From assembly GCA_045535635.1 (NCBI GenBank), contig JAZSLZ010000067.1, positions 1-14,758 on the forward strand: a DNA stretch of 14,758 nt, written 5' to 3'. The translations under genes and the position numbers were made by a program. The stretch is from RGIG8700 sp045535635. GTDB lineage: Bacteria; Bacillota; Clostridia; RGIG6154. The notes below the pieces were generated by a model. It did no database searches, had not been told where the DNA came from, and saw only the letters and a list, made by a program, of their open reading frames with translations. The stretch's first letter is position 1. Each line of letters opens with the position of its first letter. Positions 1-6,202 of the stretch are shown in pieces.

Positions 1-68
1 CCGTTTTTGACTACCAATTCACATGCTTGGATTTTGAACTCCTTTGTGTAATTCACTTTTCTTTCCAT
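1..68 (-). CDS. IS3-family transposase OrfA, N-terminal fragment
   Basis: The first 22 codons are visible and the gene runs off the window. The protein begins MERKVNYTKEFKIQACELVV, matching the usual opening of IS3/IS150 OrfA helix-turn-helix proteins (basic start, then Y-T/S-K-E-F-K and a hydrophobic helix). OrfA normally binds the IS ends, and the catalytic DDE part is made by frameshifting into orfB. Neither the rest of orfA nor orfB can be seen. The ATG follows an AGGAG sequence at 79-83. It is read outward from the window, away from ribU. Confidence 0.7.
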   Translation of the reverse strand, partial: MERKVNYTKEFKIQACELVVKN

Positions 69-135
69 TTTGTTCACTCTCCTGAAAATATTATATCATA
101 TTTTCACTCTTTTGGTAGTCCATTTTTATTATACA
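1..135 (-). mobile_element. Left end of an IS3-type insertion sequence (partial)
   Basis: The minus strand holds the start of a transposase orfA preceded by about 67 bp of IS end. The outer tip reads TGTATAATAAAAATGGACTA inward from about position 135, so it begins with TG as IS3-family ends do. A TATAAT box and an AGGAGAG ribosome binding site lie between tip and gene. The nonamer GACTACCAA (9-17) is repeated inverted at 112-120, near the tip. The rest of the element lies outside the window. The exact boundary is inferred from the terminal TG/CA pattern. Confidence 0.7.
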
Positions 136-140
136 GGTTT

Positions 141-246
141 CTATTATTCATTTTTCATTATTCAATATTCATTATTCATTAAATGCGACAGGATTTTTAA
201 TGAATAATGAATGATGAAATCGCTACGCTAATGAATAATTAATAAT
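141..246. repeat. AT-rich palindromic repeat built from ATTCATTATTCATT units
   Basis: A perfect 17-bp inverted repeat has arms at 167-183 and 196-212 with a 12-nt loop (TGCGACAGGATT). Partial copies of the same unit flank it at 141-165 and 230-246, and an insert ATCGCTACGCTA lies at 219-230. It directly abuts the IS end at 135. There is no open reading frame. The structure looks like a short dispersed, MITE-like or intergenic palindromic element rather than a terminator, because no T-run follows the hairpin. Confidence 0.6.
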
Positions 247-252
247 TATGGT

Positions 253-272
253 AGCTTTGCTTAAGCAAAGCT
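253..272. terminator. Perfect 20-bp palindrome, possible weak terminator of ribU
   Basis: The sequence AGCTTTGCTTAAGCAAAGCT is a perfect palindrome 36 bp beyond the ribU stop. On the ribU strand it is followed by ACCATAATT, which is a poor T-tract. On the other strand it is followed by TATTTTTA. It may end transcription from either side inefficiently, or be part of the neighbouring repeat. Confidence 0.35.
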
Positions 273-308
273 TATTTTTATATGTCATCTAAACCATTCG
301 GCTTTTTA

Positions 309-896
309 TCAATATTTCCCTTTAATAACCGGTGAGATTTTCTTATATACAAGAATCGTAACAGCTGAAATAATAATTCCTTTTACAAAGGTTAAAGGCA
401 GATTGAAAACTAATAGACCTTTAATTAATGTGTTAGCCCATGGACATATTGCTGAATACATACCAACGATAACATCGTAAGGAATCATTACTTTTGCATA
501 AAATGGGTATGTAATAAAGTAGTTAACAAAAAAACTTATTACAGTTGAAAGAATAATTCCTGCAAAACATCCTAAAACCGCAATTCCTTTTGTCTTTTTC
601 TTGCTGTATATATAACCTGCAGGAAAAACAAAAAGTGCACCAATTATAAAGTTTGCAAGTTCACCTACACCAGCAGTTCCTGTAGTTGTTAGACAAACAA
701 GATTTTTAATAAGACAAACTAAAACACCCCACCAAGGTCCAAGAACAAAGGCTGCAATAAGAGCAGGTAATTCGCCGAAGTCAACCTTTAGATATGGCGG
801 GAGAAACGGCAGTGCAAATTCAAAAAAGAACATTAAAATTACGGCAATGGCTGAAAACATTGCACAAGCTATCCATTTTCTTAAATTACTTTTCAT
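309..896 (-). CDS. ribU: RibU, riboflavin ECF transporter substrate-binding (S) component
   Basis: The 195-residue membrane protein matches the RibU family in length and layout: about six hydrophobic helices, an early hydrophobic segment ending in LPFLPPYLKVDFGELPALIA, and the W-G-V-L/V-C-L-I-K-N segment. RibU captures riboflavin at the cytoplasmic membrane and works with the shared EcfT/EcfA module, which is not in this window. The leader carries an FMN riboswitch, so expression should fall when FMN is plentiful. This independently supports the assignment. The ATG has an AAAGGAT ribosome binding site (904-910). It is a single-gene transcription unit read toward the left IS. I am confident of the family and substrate. 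Confidence 0.95.
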   Translation of the reverse strand: MKSNLRKWIACAMFSAIAVILMFFFEFALPFLPPYLKVDFGELPALIAAFVLGPWWGVLVCLIKNLVCLTTTGTAGVGELANFIIGALFVFPAGYIYSKKKTKGIAVLGCFAGIILSTVISFFVNYFITYPFYAKVMIPYDVIVGMYSAICPWANTLIKGLLVFNLPLTFVKGIIISAVTILVYKKISPVIKGKY

Positions 897-915
897 ATAA
901 ATTATCCTTTCATTT

Positions 916-950
916 TAAAATAAAAGCATACACCTTACAGGGCGTATGCT
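916..950 (-). terminator. Intrinsic terminator of the FMN riboswitch expression platform
   Basis: On the minus strand AGCATACGCC pairs with GGTGTATGCT (one G-U pair, loop CTGTAA), and TTTTATTTT follows. It lies between the riboswitch aptamer and the ribU ribosome binding site, as expected for FMN-dependent premature termination. Confidence 0.85.
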
Positions 951-968
951 AAATTTAACTTTAACATT

Positions 969-1092
969 AATTTCTTTCATCCGGACTGTACCGTCGGCTT
1001 TGGAATTTCACCAAATCAACCATAAAGGCTCGTGGGCTTGTGATGTTTACAGCACTTACCACCGGTAGGGAATTGCACCCCTCCCTGAAATT
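969..1092 (-). promoter_or_regulatory. FMN riboswitch (RFN element)
   Basis: The minus strand shows the conserved RFN blocks in order: GGGGTGCAATTCCCTACCGG, then AGCCCACGAGCC, then GGTGAAATTCCAAAGCCGAC followed by GGTACAGTCCGGATG. The closing P1 helix can form between AATTTC (1087-1092) and GAAATT (969-974). A terminator hairpin lies between this aptamer and ribU, so binding of FMN should stop transcription before the transporter gene. A clear promoter is not seen between ireB and the aptamer. Confidence 0.97.
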
Positions 1093-1118
1093 TAAATTAT
1101 TGAATTGTTGAATTTTAT

Positions 1119-1367
1119 TTATTCATCTAGATAAGCTTTAACAATTTCTTCAAGAAGCTCATCTCTTTCAAGCTTTCTTATGATGCTTCTTGCATTGTTA
1201 TGGCTTGTGATATAAGTTGGATCCCCTGAAAGAAAATAACCAACAATCTGACTTACAGGACTGTAACCTTTTTCTTTTAAAGCATTATATACAACATCCA
1301 TAATTTCACGAGCGTCGCTTTTAGTGTCGTGCTCAACATTTAACTTCATTGTTTCATTAAATTCCAC
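1119..1367 (-). CDS. ireB: IreB-type regulatory phosphoprotein (UPF0297/DUF965)
   Basis: The 82-residue protein carries the family hallmarks: an ETMKLN start, then D-V-V-Y-N-A-L-K-E-K-G-Y-x-P, QIVGYFLSGDPTYITSHNNA, and an R-x-L-E-R-D-E-L-x-E-E-I-V tail. In Enterococcus, IreB is a small cytoplasmic dimer phosphorylated by the kinase IreK and affects cephalosporin resistance. That role is transferred here by homology only. The start is GTG, chosen because GGAGGG (1375-1380) lies 7 nt upstream and the length matches the family. In most Firmicutes it sits in an alaS-ireB-ruvX-yrzB block. Here ruvX and alaS are absent, and the DUF1292 (yrzB-type) gene is about 10.7 kb away on the other strand. It has its own predicted promoter. 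Confidence 0.95.
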   Translation of the reverse strand: MEFNETMKLNVEHDTKSDAREIMDVVYNALKEKGYSPVSQIVGYFLSGDPTYITSHNNARSIIRKLERDELLEEIVKAYLDE

Positions 1368-1393
1368 TGAGTATCCCTCCTATCAATGTATTC

Positions 1394-1422
1394 AGTATAT
1401 CACAAAGAATGTTTATTTGCAA
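1394..1422 (-). promoter_or_regulatory. Predicted SigA promoter of ireB
   Basis: On the minus strand TTGCAA (1417-1422) and TATACT (1394-1399) are separated by 17 bp. The site lies just after the stop codon of the upstream membrane-protein gene and upstream of the ireB ribosome binding site. Confidence 0.6.
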
Positions 1423-1426
1423 TATG

Positions 1427-1813
1427 TTATCTGTGTTTTTTGTATGAAATATTAACTGAAAATATTCCGCCTGTTGTACTTAAAAGAACTATAACGAGAA
1501 GTTTGAGTAAAAACACAAAAGATAGATTAAAGGAGGGAAGTATTATGGCACTGATGCACATATATAGAGAAATACAAAGACCACAGATAAGACCTCTGAC
1601 CAGACCTCCTGAATTTTTTCTAAAGGCAGAGAGAAATCCGCCCAACAAGGCAGAAAAATATAAAGAAAATTTTGCCAGTGCAGGTATTAAATTTTCACTT
1701 AAATCGGTGTATGTAATTAATAAAGCTGAAATAATAAGAAAAATAAAACATAGAATAACGCTTATGACAGAAGAAACAAAGCTGCTTTTGTAGGTATTGT
1801 TTAATATGTTCAA
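1427..1813 (-). CDS. TIGR04086-type small membrane protein (DUF3792-like)
   Basis: The 128-residue protein has four hydrophobic helices, a glycine-rich stretch (LLGGFLSAFRKNSGGLVRGLICG) between helices 2 and 3, and a short basic end (SYKKHR). This fits the TIGR04086 family of uncharacterised Clostridia membrane proteins, which often lies next to yajC, as it does here. No function is known. A longer frame begins at a TTG at 1831, but that lies inside a terminator-like hairpin. I chose the TTG at 1813, which has GAGGGTGA (1819-1826) about 6 nt upstream. That ribosome binding site is in the 3' arm of the hairpin, so translation may be controlled by folding or coupled to yajC transcription read-through. 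Confidence 0.8.
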   Translation of the reverse strand: MNILNNTYKSSFVSSVISVILCFIFLIISALLITYTDLSENLIPALAKFSLYFSALLGGFLSAFRKNSGGLVRGLICGLCISLYMCISAIILPSFNLSFVFLLKLLVIVLLSTTGGIFSVNISYKKHR

Positions 1814-1848
1814 AAAAATCACCCTCTGCAAAATAATATGCAGAGGGT
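1811..1848 (-). terminator. Terminator-like hairpin after yajC that overlaps the next gene's ribosome binding site
   Basis: On the minus strand ACCCTCTGCA (1839-1848) pairs perfectly with TGCAGAGGGT (1821-1830), with an 8-nt loop, followed by GATTTTTTTG. It begins 8 nt after the yajC stop. The 3' arm and T-run also contain the likely Shine-Dalgarno sequence and TTG start of the next gene. Confidence 0.75.
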
Positions 1849-1855
1849 AGTTTGA

Positions 1856-2269
1856 TTATTCTTCTGTTTCTTCAACTGTATCGAGAACTTCAGGTTCTTC
1901 AATTTCAGCAGATTCTTTAACTTCGGCAGCTTTATCAACTGACTTAACTGCCCAACTGTCAAGCTTAACTTTGTTTTCACCCATTTGAAGAGTAATAACA
2001 CCGTTTTTAACTGAAATAACTTTGCCATGGAAGCCACCGATAGTTGTGATTTTATCACCTTTTTTGATTGCGTCAATCATTGCCTGAGCTTCTTTTTCTT
2101 TTTTCTTCTGTGGTCTGATTAAAAGGAAATAGAAAACTGCAATAATTACAACAAAGTAAATAATCATACCTGTCATTCCGCCTCCTGTAGCAGTGGCAGC
2201 TTCACCGTCTGCAAGTGCAGGTGTTGCAAATGCTAAAAGCATTGCCAGTATTGAAAGAATTTTTTTCAT
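1856..2269 (-). CDS. yajC: YajC, preprotein translocase accessory subunit
   Basis: The 137-residue protein has the YajC arrangement: one membrane helix (about 34-51), then the family signature L-L-I-R-P-Q-K-K-K-E-K-E, then the KGDKITTIGGFHGKV / V-T-L-Q-M-G-E-N fold. YajC associates with SecDF-YidC at the membrane in protein export. Its exact role is not settled. This copy has an additional signal-peptide-like N-terminus (1-20, KK plus hydrophobic core ending A-L-A) before the usual helix, and a long acidic C-terminal tail rich in Glu. The ATG at 2267-2269 follows CAGGAGGAC with good spacing. Neighbour genes tgt, queA and secDF, common beside yajC, are not present here. Confidence 0.95.
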   Translation of the reverse strand: MKKILSILAMLLAFATPALADGEAATATGGGMTGMIIYFVVIIAVFYFLLIRPQKKKEKEAQAMIDAIKKGDKITTIGGFHGKVISVKNGVITLQMGENKVKLDSWAVKSVDKAAEVKESAEIEEPEVLDTVEETEE

Positions 2270-2298
2270 AGTTTATGTCCTCCTGTTTCTTTCTAAAT

Positions 2299-2327
2299 AG
2301 CATAACATATTTTGGAAGTTATTGCAA
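2299..2327 (-). promoter_or_regulatory. Predicted promoter of yajC
   Basis: On the minus strand TTGCAA (2322-2327) and TATGCT (2299-2304) are 17 bp apart, with a TG extension before the -10. The -35 is the same hexamer as at ireB. The -10 is only 4 of 6, so this is moderate evidence. Confidence 0.45.
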
Positions 2328-2334
2328 GTGGAAT

Positions 2335-3297
2335 TTATAATCGTCTTATGTCGTCACCTTCAAATTCAAGATGTTCATAATTCCCCACAAGCCTTGAGCT
2401 TATTCTTGCAGAATAAATTGTTTCGAGGTCATCAAGACTTAAATTTGTATTAATTATAGTTTTTCTGCCTGAATTGATTCTGGTGTTGATTAAGTCAAAA
2501 AGAACTTCTGCGGTGTATGTGGTAACCAGTTCTGTTCCTAAATCGTCAATAATAAGTAAATCAGAGTTGAAAATGTATTTTATCTGAGCTTTTATAGCTT
2601 CGTCCTGTTCGCTTGTGAATTTGTTGGACTCAAATAGAGAAAAAATTCTGTAGGCAGGTTGATAATAAACCTTAAAGCCTTTGTCTATAACTTCTTTAGC
2701 AATACAACTAGAAAGAAGTGTTTTACCAAGACCTGTGCCTCCGTACATAAGAAGATTTACACTTTCTTCACCAAAATCCTCGGCGTATTCTTTGCAGAAA
2801 TTAAAGACCATTTCCATATTTTTTCTTGGTGAATCTTCATCATCACTGTCAGAATAAAAATCAAGATTAAATGTACTGAAAGACTGTTCATCCATAAGTA
2901 TTGGAAGATTTGCCGCTTTATATACAAGCTCTTTGTATATTTTTTCCAGACAGGAACAAAGTTTACCATTTATGTAGCCTTCATCCTTACATTCTTTGCA
3001 GTTATATATTTCATCCAGATAGTCAGGGTCGTAATCGTTTTCAACAAGAAGCTCATATTTTTCCATATTAAGCTTTGCTGAACCCTTTTTGAACTGTTCA
3101 AGAACTTCTTCGGAATTTTTGTTTGTTAGCATACTTTTGGTAAGTTCAAGTCCAAGTGCGGAAATTTCTTTGTCTATTTCTTCAATTCTTGTAATTTTGG
3201 AATAAATTTCCTTAGTTCTTTCTTCACATTTAATTTTGTTTTTTAGTCTTAAAGAACTCAAAATATCCTGTGCTTTTTTGAAAAGAGAGTTATTCAT
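2335..3297 (-). CDS. DnaC/DnaI-like replicative helicase loader ATPase
   Basis: The 320-residue AAA+ protein has an N-terminal charged helical region (1-95), a cysteine cluster C100-x2-C103 / C114-x-C116 that probably binds zinc, Walker A GGTGLGKT (186-193), Walker B LLIIDD (247-252), an NTN sensor-1-like motif (283-285) and a SARISSRL arginine-finger segment (296-303). In Firmicutes, DnaI loads the DnaB-type hexameric helicase with DnaD and DnaB. The IstB/DnaC family also includes transposition helpers, but the zinc cluster and the DnaD partner gene immediately upstream favour the chromosomal loader. Its start overlaps the end of the dnaD-like gene by 8 bp, so the two are almost certainly co-translated. 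Confidence 0.92.
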   Translation of the reverse strand: MNNSLFKKAQDILSSLRLKNKIKCEERTKEIYSKITRIEEIDKEISALGLELTKSMLTNKNSEEVLEQFKKGSAKLNMEKYELLVENDYDPDYLDEIYNCKECKDEGYINGKLCSCLEKIYKELVYKAANLPILMDEQSFSTFNLDFYSDSDDEDSPRKNMEMVFNFCKEYAEDFGEESVNLLMYGGTGLGKTLLSSCIAKEVIDKGFKVYYQPAYRIFSLFESNKFTSEQDEAIKAQIKYIFNSDLLIIDDLGTELVTTYTAEVLFDLINTRINSGRKTIINTNLSLDDLETIYSARISSRLVGNYEHLEFEGDDIRRL

Positions 3298-4222
3298 TGT
3301 TGTTTCCTTTCAATTTTCTTATCATACTTTCACGCTTTCTGCGTTTAATTTCTTCAAAATCTGATTTTTTCTGCTCAAAATTATTAAAACCTGAAGGTTT
3401 AACTTTTTTTGCCCCTGCTTTATATGATGGTTTTTCAGTTTTTCCTTCTAAAATAGTGTTCATATAAGCAAAGCTTATTTTACCCGTCTGATTGATTGTT
3501 TTTTCATAAGCTTCTTTAATTACTTCAATTGAGTAAAGACTGCTCCACTTATCTGCGTATTCTTTTTCTTTTTTAGTGAGATTTCTGCCAAAAATACCAA
3601 GGGCGGAAGTTAATTTTTTGTATCTTATATTGTTTTCTTCAAGAACTCTTATGTATTCGTGAGCTTTTTCAAGGGTGTTGATTTCTTTTTCATACCAGTC
3701 AATTGCAGTTTTTTCTATAAGAGCGATTGATTTCCTTTCAAAGCCTTCAATGTAACCGAGCATTGCGGCAAGAACTGAAGAAGGGAAAGAATAATAGTGC
3801 TTTACATTCATTATTGAATCAATGTCTTTAGGAGAAAGCATCTTGCCAAAACATTTTTCAGCTGCTGTCATAATTTCCTTTGTTTCGCTTTGTGAGGAGC
3901 TTAATAAAACATCAGGGTCCAGTGCAGGTTTTATAATAAATTCAGGCTTCTCATCTATATGCTTTAAAGTTATTGTGTCACCAGAAAATTTAAGAACATC
4001 TTTTTTTTCAAGGTTTGCAAGAATGTCTGCAAACTCCTGAACAGAAATGCCAAATTTACTTGCAATGCTTTCCGGTTCAACTGTTTTCTTTGCCTGACAA
4101 AGTATTGAAATGTATAAGAAAATTTTTAGTTCAAGGAGAGAAAAACTGTCGATGGCAGACAAAATAATCTGCTCCTGAAAAACTAAATTTCCCGAAAATC
4201 CTTTATCTGTTTTGAATTTCAT
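3290..4222 (-). CDS. DnaD-domain replication initiation/restart protein
   Basis: The 310-residue protein begins with a winged-helix-like part (about 25-90: LLELKIFLYISI, then ASKFGISVQEFADILANLEKK), as in DnaD/DnaB of Firmicutes. Two helical DnaD-type units follow (about 115-195 and 203-262), each with the alternating basic and aromatic helices of DDBH2 domains. The second ends in SFAYMNTILEG, the usual Y-x2-x-I-L position. A basic tail completes the protein. Such proteins remodel DNA at oriC or stalled forks and recruit the helicase loader, whose gene follows with an 8-bp overlap. The ATG has an AAGGTGA ribosome binding site. Whether it acts as DnaD or DnaB cannot be decided from sequence alone. 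Confidence 0.9.
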   Translation of the reverse strand: MKFKTDKGFSGNLVFQEQIILSAIDSFSLLELKIFLYISILCQAKKTVEPESIASKFGISVQEFADILANLEKKDVLKFSGDTITLKHIDEKPEFIIKPALDPDVLLSSSQSETKEIMTAAEKCFGKMLSPKDIDSIMNVKHYYSFPSSVLAAMLGYIEGFERKSIALIEKTAIDWYEKEINTLEKAHEYIRVLEENNIRYKKLTSALGIFGRNLTKKEKEYADKWSSLYSIEVIKEAYEKTINQTGKISFAYMNTILEGKTEKPSYKAGAKKVKPSGFNNFEQKKSDFEEIKRRKRESMIRKLKGNNNE

Positions 4223-4238
4223 AAAATCACCTTAATTG

Positions 4239-4247
4239 ATTATAACA
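4239..4247 (-). promoter_or_regulatory. Extended -10 promoter for the dnaD-dnaC pair
   Basis: The minus strand shows TGTTATAAT 17 bp from the start codon. The -10 is perfect and carries the TG extension, but the -35 position (TGTATT) is poor. Confidence 0.5.
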
Positions 4248-4285
4248 TACATTTGAAAAAAAATACAGATGTTTTTCAAAATTCC

Positions 4286-4314
4286 TTGACAAGATGCAAA
4301 AAAAAAGCTAAAAT
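4286..4314 (+). promoter_or_regulatory. Predicted SigA promoter of rny
   Basis: TTGACA (4286-4291) and TAAAAT (4309-4314) are separated by exactly 17 bp. Transcription would begin near 4321, giving a leader of about 65 nt to the proposed start. Confidence 0.75.
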
Positions 4315-4370
4315 ATAATTAGCTTTTTGTGTATAATAAGTTCTTATTGAAATATGATAAATATATTTTT

Positions 4371-4388
4371 AAGGAGGTGTTTAATATA
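4371..4388 (+). promoter_or_regulatory. Shine-Dalgarno sequence and probable ATA start of rny
   Basis: AAGGAGGTG (4371-4379) is a near-perfect anti-16S match. Eight nucleotides after AGGAGG the frame reads ATA GAT ATC. No ATG, GTG or TTG occurs at usable spacing: the GTG at 4377 is inside the Shine-Dalgarno sequence and the next TTG is at 4407. Confidence 0.6.
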
Positions 4389-5933
4389 GATATCATACAT
4401 TATATATTGATTGCTTTAGTTGTTGTAGCAGCAGTAGTTGCCTTTGTAGCAGGTGTTTTATATAGAAAAGCAGTTGCTGAAAAGCAGATAGGAAGTGCAG
4501 AAACTCAGGCTACAACTATTATAAATGATGCTATCAAAAATGCTGAAAATAAGAAGAGAGAAATTTTACTTGAAGCAAAAGAAGAAAGCCAGAATTTAAA
4601 AGCAGAAATCGATAAAGAAATCAAAGAAAGAAGAAGTGAAGTTCAAAGACAGGAGCACAGAAATCAGCAAAAAGAAGAAGCTCTTGATAAAAAAGCAGAA
4701 AATCTTGATAAAAAGGACGAAATTTTAAGCAACAAAATCAAAGAAGCAGACGCTATCAAAGAACAAATCAACAATACACTTAAAGAACAAACAGCAGTCC
4801 TTGAAAAGCTTTCAGGCTTAAGTGCCGGTGAGGCAAAGGAATACTTATTAAAGAATATGGAAAGCGAAATCAGACACGAAACAGCTATGATTATTAAGGA
4901 AGCTGAAAACAATATTAAAGAAGAGTCTGAAAAGAAAGCAAGAAACATTTTAAGTGCGGCGGTTCAGAGATGTTCAGCTGACCACGTTGCAGAAACAACA
5001 GTTTCTGTTGTTAACCTTCCAAGTGACGATATGAAGGGAAGAATTATCGGTAGAGAAGGAAGAAACATCAGAACCCTTGAAACATTAACAGGTATTGACC
5101 TTATTATTGACGATACTCCTGAAGCAGTTGTTATTTCAGGTTTTGACCCAATAAGAAGAGAAGTGGCAAGAGTTGCTCTTGAAAAACTTATTTCTGATGG
5201 CAGAATTCACCCTGCAAGAATAGAAGAAACAGTTGAAAGAGCAAAAAGAGATGTTGATAACACAATTAAAGAAGAAGGCGAAAAAGCAACTTTTGACGCA
5301 GGTGTTCACGGTATTCCAATGGATATTATAAAACTCCTTGGTCGTCTTAAATTCAGAACAAGCTATGGACAGAATGTTCTTAAACATTCTATTGAAGTAG
5401 CACAGGTTGCAGGTCTTATTGCATCTGAGCTTGGTATGGATCCGGCCATTGCAAGAAGAGCTGGTCTTCTCCACGATATAGGTAAAGCAGTTGACCATGA
5501 GGTTGAAGGCACACATATCGAAATCGGTGTTGACATTTTAAGAAAAAGCAAAGAAAATCCAGATATTATTCACGCGGTTCATGCTCACCACGGTGATGTT
5601 GAAGCAACATCAGAACTTGCATTTATTATTCAGGCAGCAGACACAATTTCAGCTGCAAGACCTGGTGCAAGACGCGAAAATGTTGAAACATACATCAAGA
5701 GACTTGAAAAGCTTGAAGAAATCACAAACGACTTTGAAGGTGTTGACCACTCATTTGCTATTCAGGCAGGTAGAGAAGTAAGAATTATGGTTAAGCCTGA
5801 ACAGGTTAACGATGATGATGTTATCATTATGGCAAGAGATATTGTTAAGAGAATCGAAAGTGAACTTGAATATCCTGGTCAGATTAAAGTTAACGTTATC
5901 AGAGAAACAAGAGCAATTGATTATGCTAAATAG
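4386..5933 (+). CDS. rny: Ribonuclease Y
   Basis: RNase Y is the membrane-anchored endoribonuclease that starts mRNA decay in many Firmicutes. From the proposed start the protein has 515 residues, the normal family size: a membrane anchor (about 4-25), a long charged coiled coil (about 30-190), a KH RNA-binding domain with GRIIGREG (218-225), and an HD phosphohydrolase domain with LLHDIGKA (361-368; metal ligands His363 and Asp364). The frame is open upstream to a GTG at 4329, but that codon has no ribosome binding site and would add 19 polar residues before the anchor. The family start and the Shine-Dalgarno position both point to the ATA at 4386. A strong terminator follows directly. Confidence 0.95.
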   Translation: MDIIHYILIALVVVAAVVAFVAGVLYRKAVAEKQIGSAETQATTIINDAIKNAENKKREILLEAKEESQNLKAEIDKEIKERRSEVQRQEHRNQQKEEALDKKAENLDKKDEILSNKIKEADAIKEQINNTLKEQTAVLEKLSGLSAGEAKEYLLKNMESEIRHETAMIIKEAENNIKEESEKKARNILSAAVQRCSADHVAETTVSVVNLPSDDMKGRIIGREGRNIRTLETLTGIDLIIDDTPEAVVISGFDPIRREVARVALEKLISDGRIHPARIEETVERAKRDVDNTIKEEGEKATFDAGVHGIPMDIIKLLGRLKFRTSYGQNVLKHSIEVAQVAGLIASELGMDPAIARRAGLLHDIGKAVDHEVEGTHIEIGVDILRKSKENPDIIHAVHAHHGDVEATSELAFIIQAADTISAARPGARRENVETYIKRLEKLEEITNDFEGVDHSFAIQAGREVRIMVKPEQVNDDDVIIMARDIVKRIESELEYPGQIKVNVIRETRAIDYAK

Positions 5934-5934
5934 T

Positions 5935-5964
5935 AAAAGGGCTGTTTAACAGCCCTTTTGTTTT
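5935..5964 (+). terminator. Intrinsic terminator of rny
   Basis: AAAAGGGCTG pairs with CAGCCCTTTT around a short TTTAA loop, followed by GTTTT. It begins one base after the rny stop codon. Confidence 0.92.
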
Positions 5965-6002
5965 AGGTGGTTTTATTGATAATTAAAAATTATTAAAAAC
6001 AC

Positions 6003-6031
6003 TTGATTATTTTAATATTATTTGTTATAAT
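6003..6031 (+). promoter_or_regulatory. Strong promoter of the tRNA-Leu transcript
   Basis: TTGATT (6003-6008) and a perfect TATAAT (6026-6031) are 17 bp apart, with a TG extension at 6023-6024. Transcription would begin near 6038, just before the first tRNA-Leu-like segment at 6043. Confidence 0.8.
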
Positions 6032-6039
6032 ATTAATGT

Positions 6040-6064
6040 TATGCGGGTGTGACGGAATTGGCAG
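6040..6064 (+). repeat. First copy of a 25-bp direct repeat
   Basis: This segment is identical to 6203-6227 (TATGCGGGTGTGACG then GAATTGGCAG). It covers three bases of leader plus the tRNA-Leu acceptor strand and the start of the D arm. The two copies are 163 bp apart. Confidence 0.95.
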
Positions 6065-6202
6065 TTTGTGGCGAAGCGCTGCCGGTGGCAGAAACAGCGA
6101 GCCTCAAAGGCGTCAGCGGTCGGTTTTTATAAGCGGCAGCTGATATAAAAACCGGGCACCGCAAGTGTCACGTGTGAGTTGATACAACAACAAAAGGTTA
6201 AG
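6043..6202 (+). other. tRNA-Leu 5' fragment joined to a GC-rich structured insert; candidate RNA leader
   Basis: Bases 6043-6064 are identical to the first 22 bases of the tRNA-Leu at 6206, but no anticodon arm or T arm follows. Instead there are about 138 bases much richer in G+C than the flanks, with strong self-complementarity. GCGGT (6116-6120) plus CGGTTTTTATA (6121-6131) pair with TATAAAAACCG (6144-6154) and ACCGC (6158-6162). CTGCC/GGCAG pair at 6079-6091, and GCCT/AGGC at 6101-6111. GTGAC (6049-6053) could close on GTCAC (6167-6171). It lies on the transcript leading into the intact tRNA. I do not recognise it as a known RNA family. It could be a mobile insert, a partial tandem duplication or a leader RNA. 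Confidence 0.55.

Noticed and set aside
1386..1793. Plus-strand open frame of 135 codons
   Set aside because: It is antisense to the four-helix membrane protein gene, has no ribosome binding site at its start and reads as low-complexity basic residues.
1829..1831. TTG as an earlier start of the TIGR04086-type gene
   Set aside because: It lies in the terminator stem and has no ribosome binding site; the TTG at 1813 does.
4329..4385. GTG at 4329 as start of RNase Y
   Set aside because: It has no Shine-Dalgarno sequence, lies about 8 nt from the predicted transcript start and would put 19 polar or charged residues before the membrane anchor.
6043..6202. A second complete tRNA-Leu or a tRNA with a group I intron
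   Set aside because: After 22 matching bases there is no anticodon arm or T arm before the second full copy. Introns in tRNA-Leu interrupt the anticodon loop, not the D arm.
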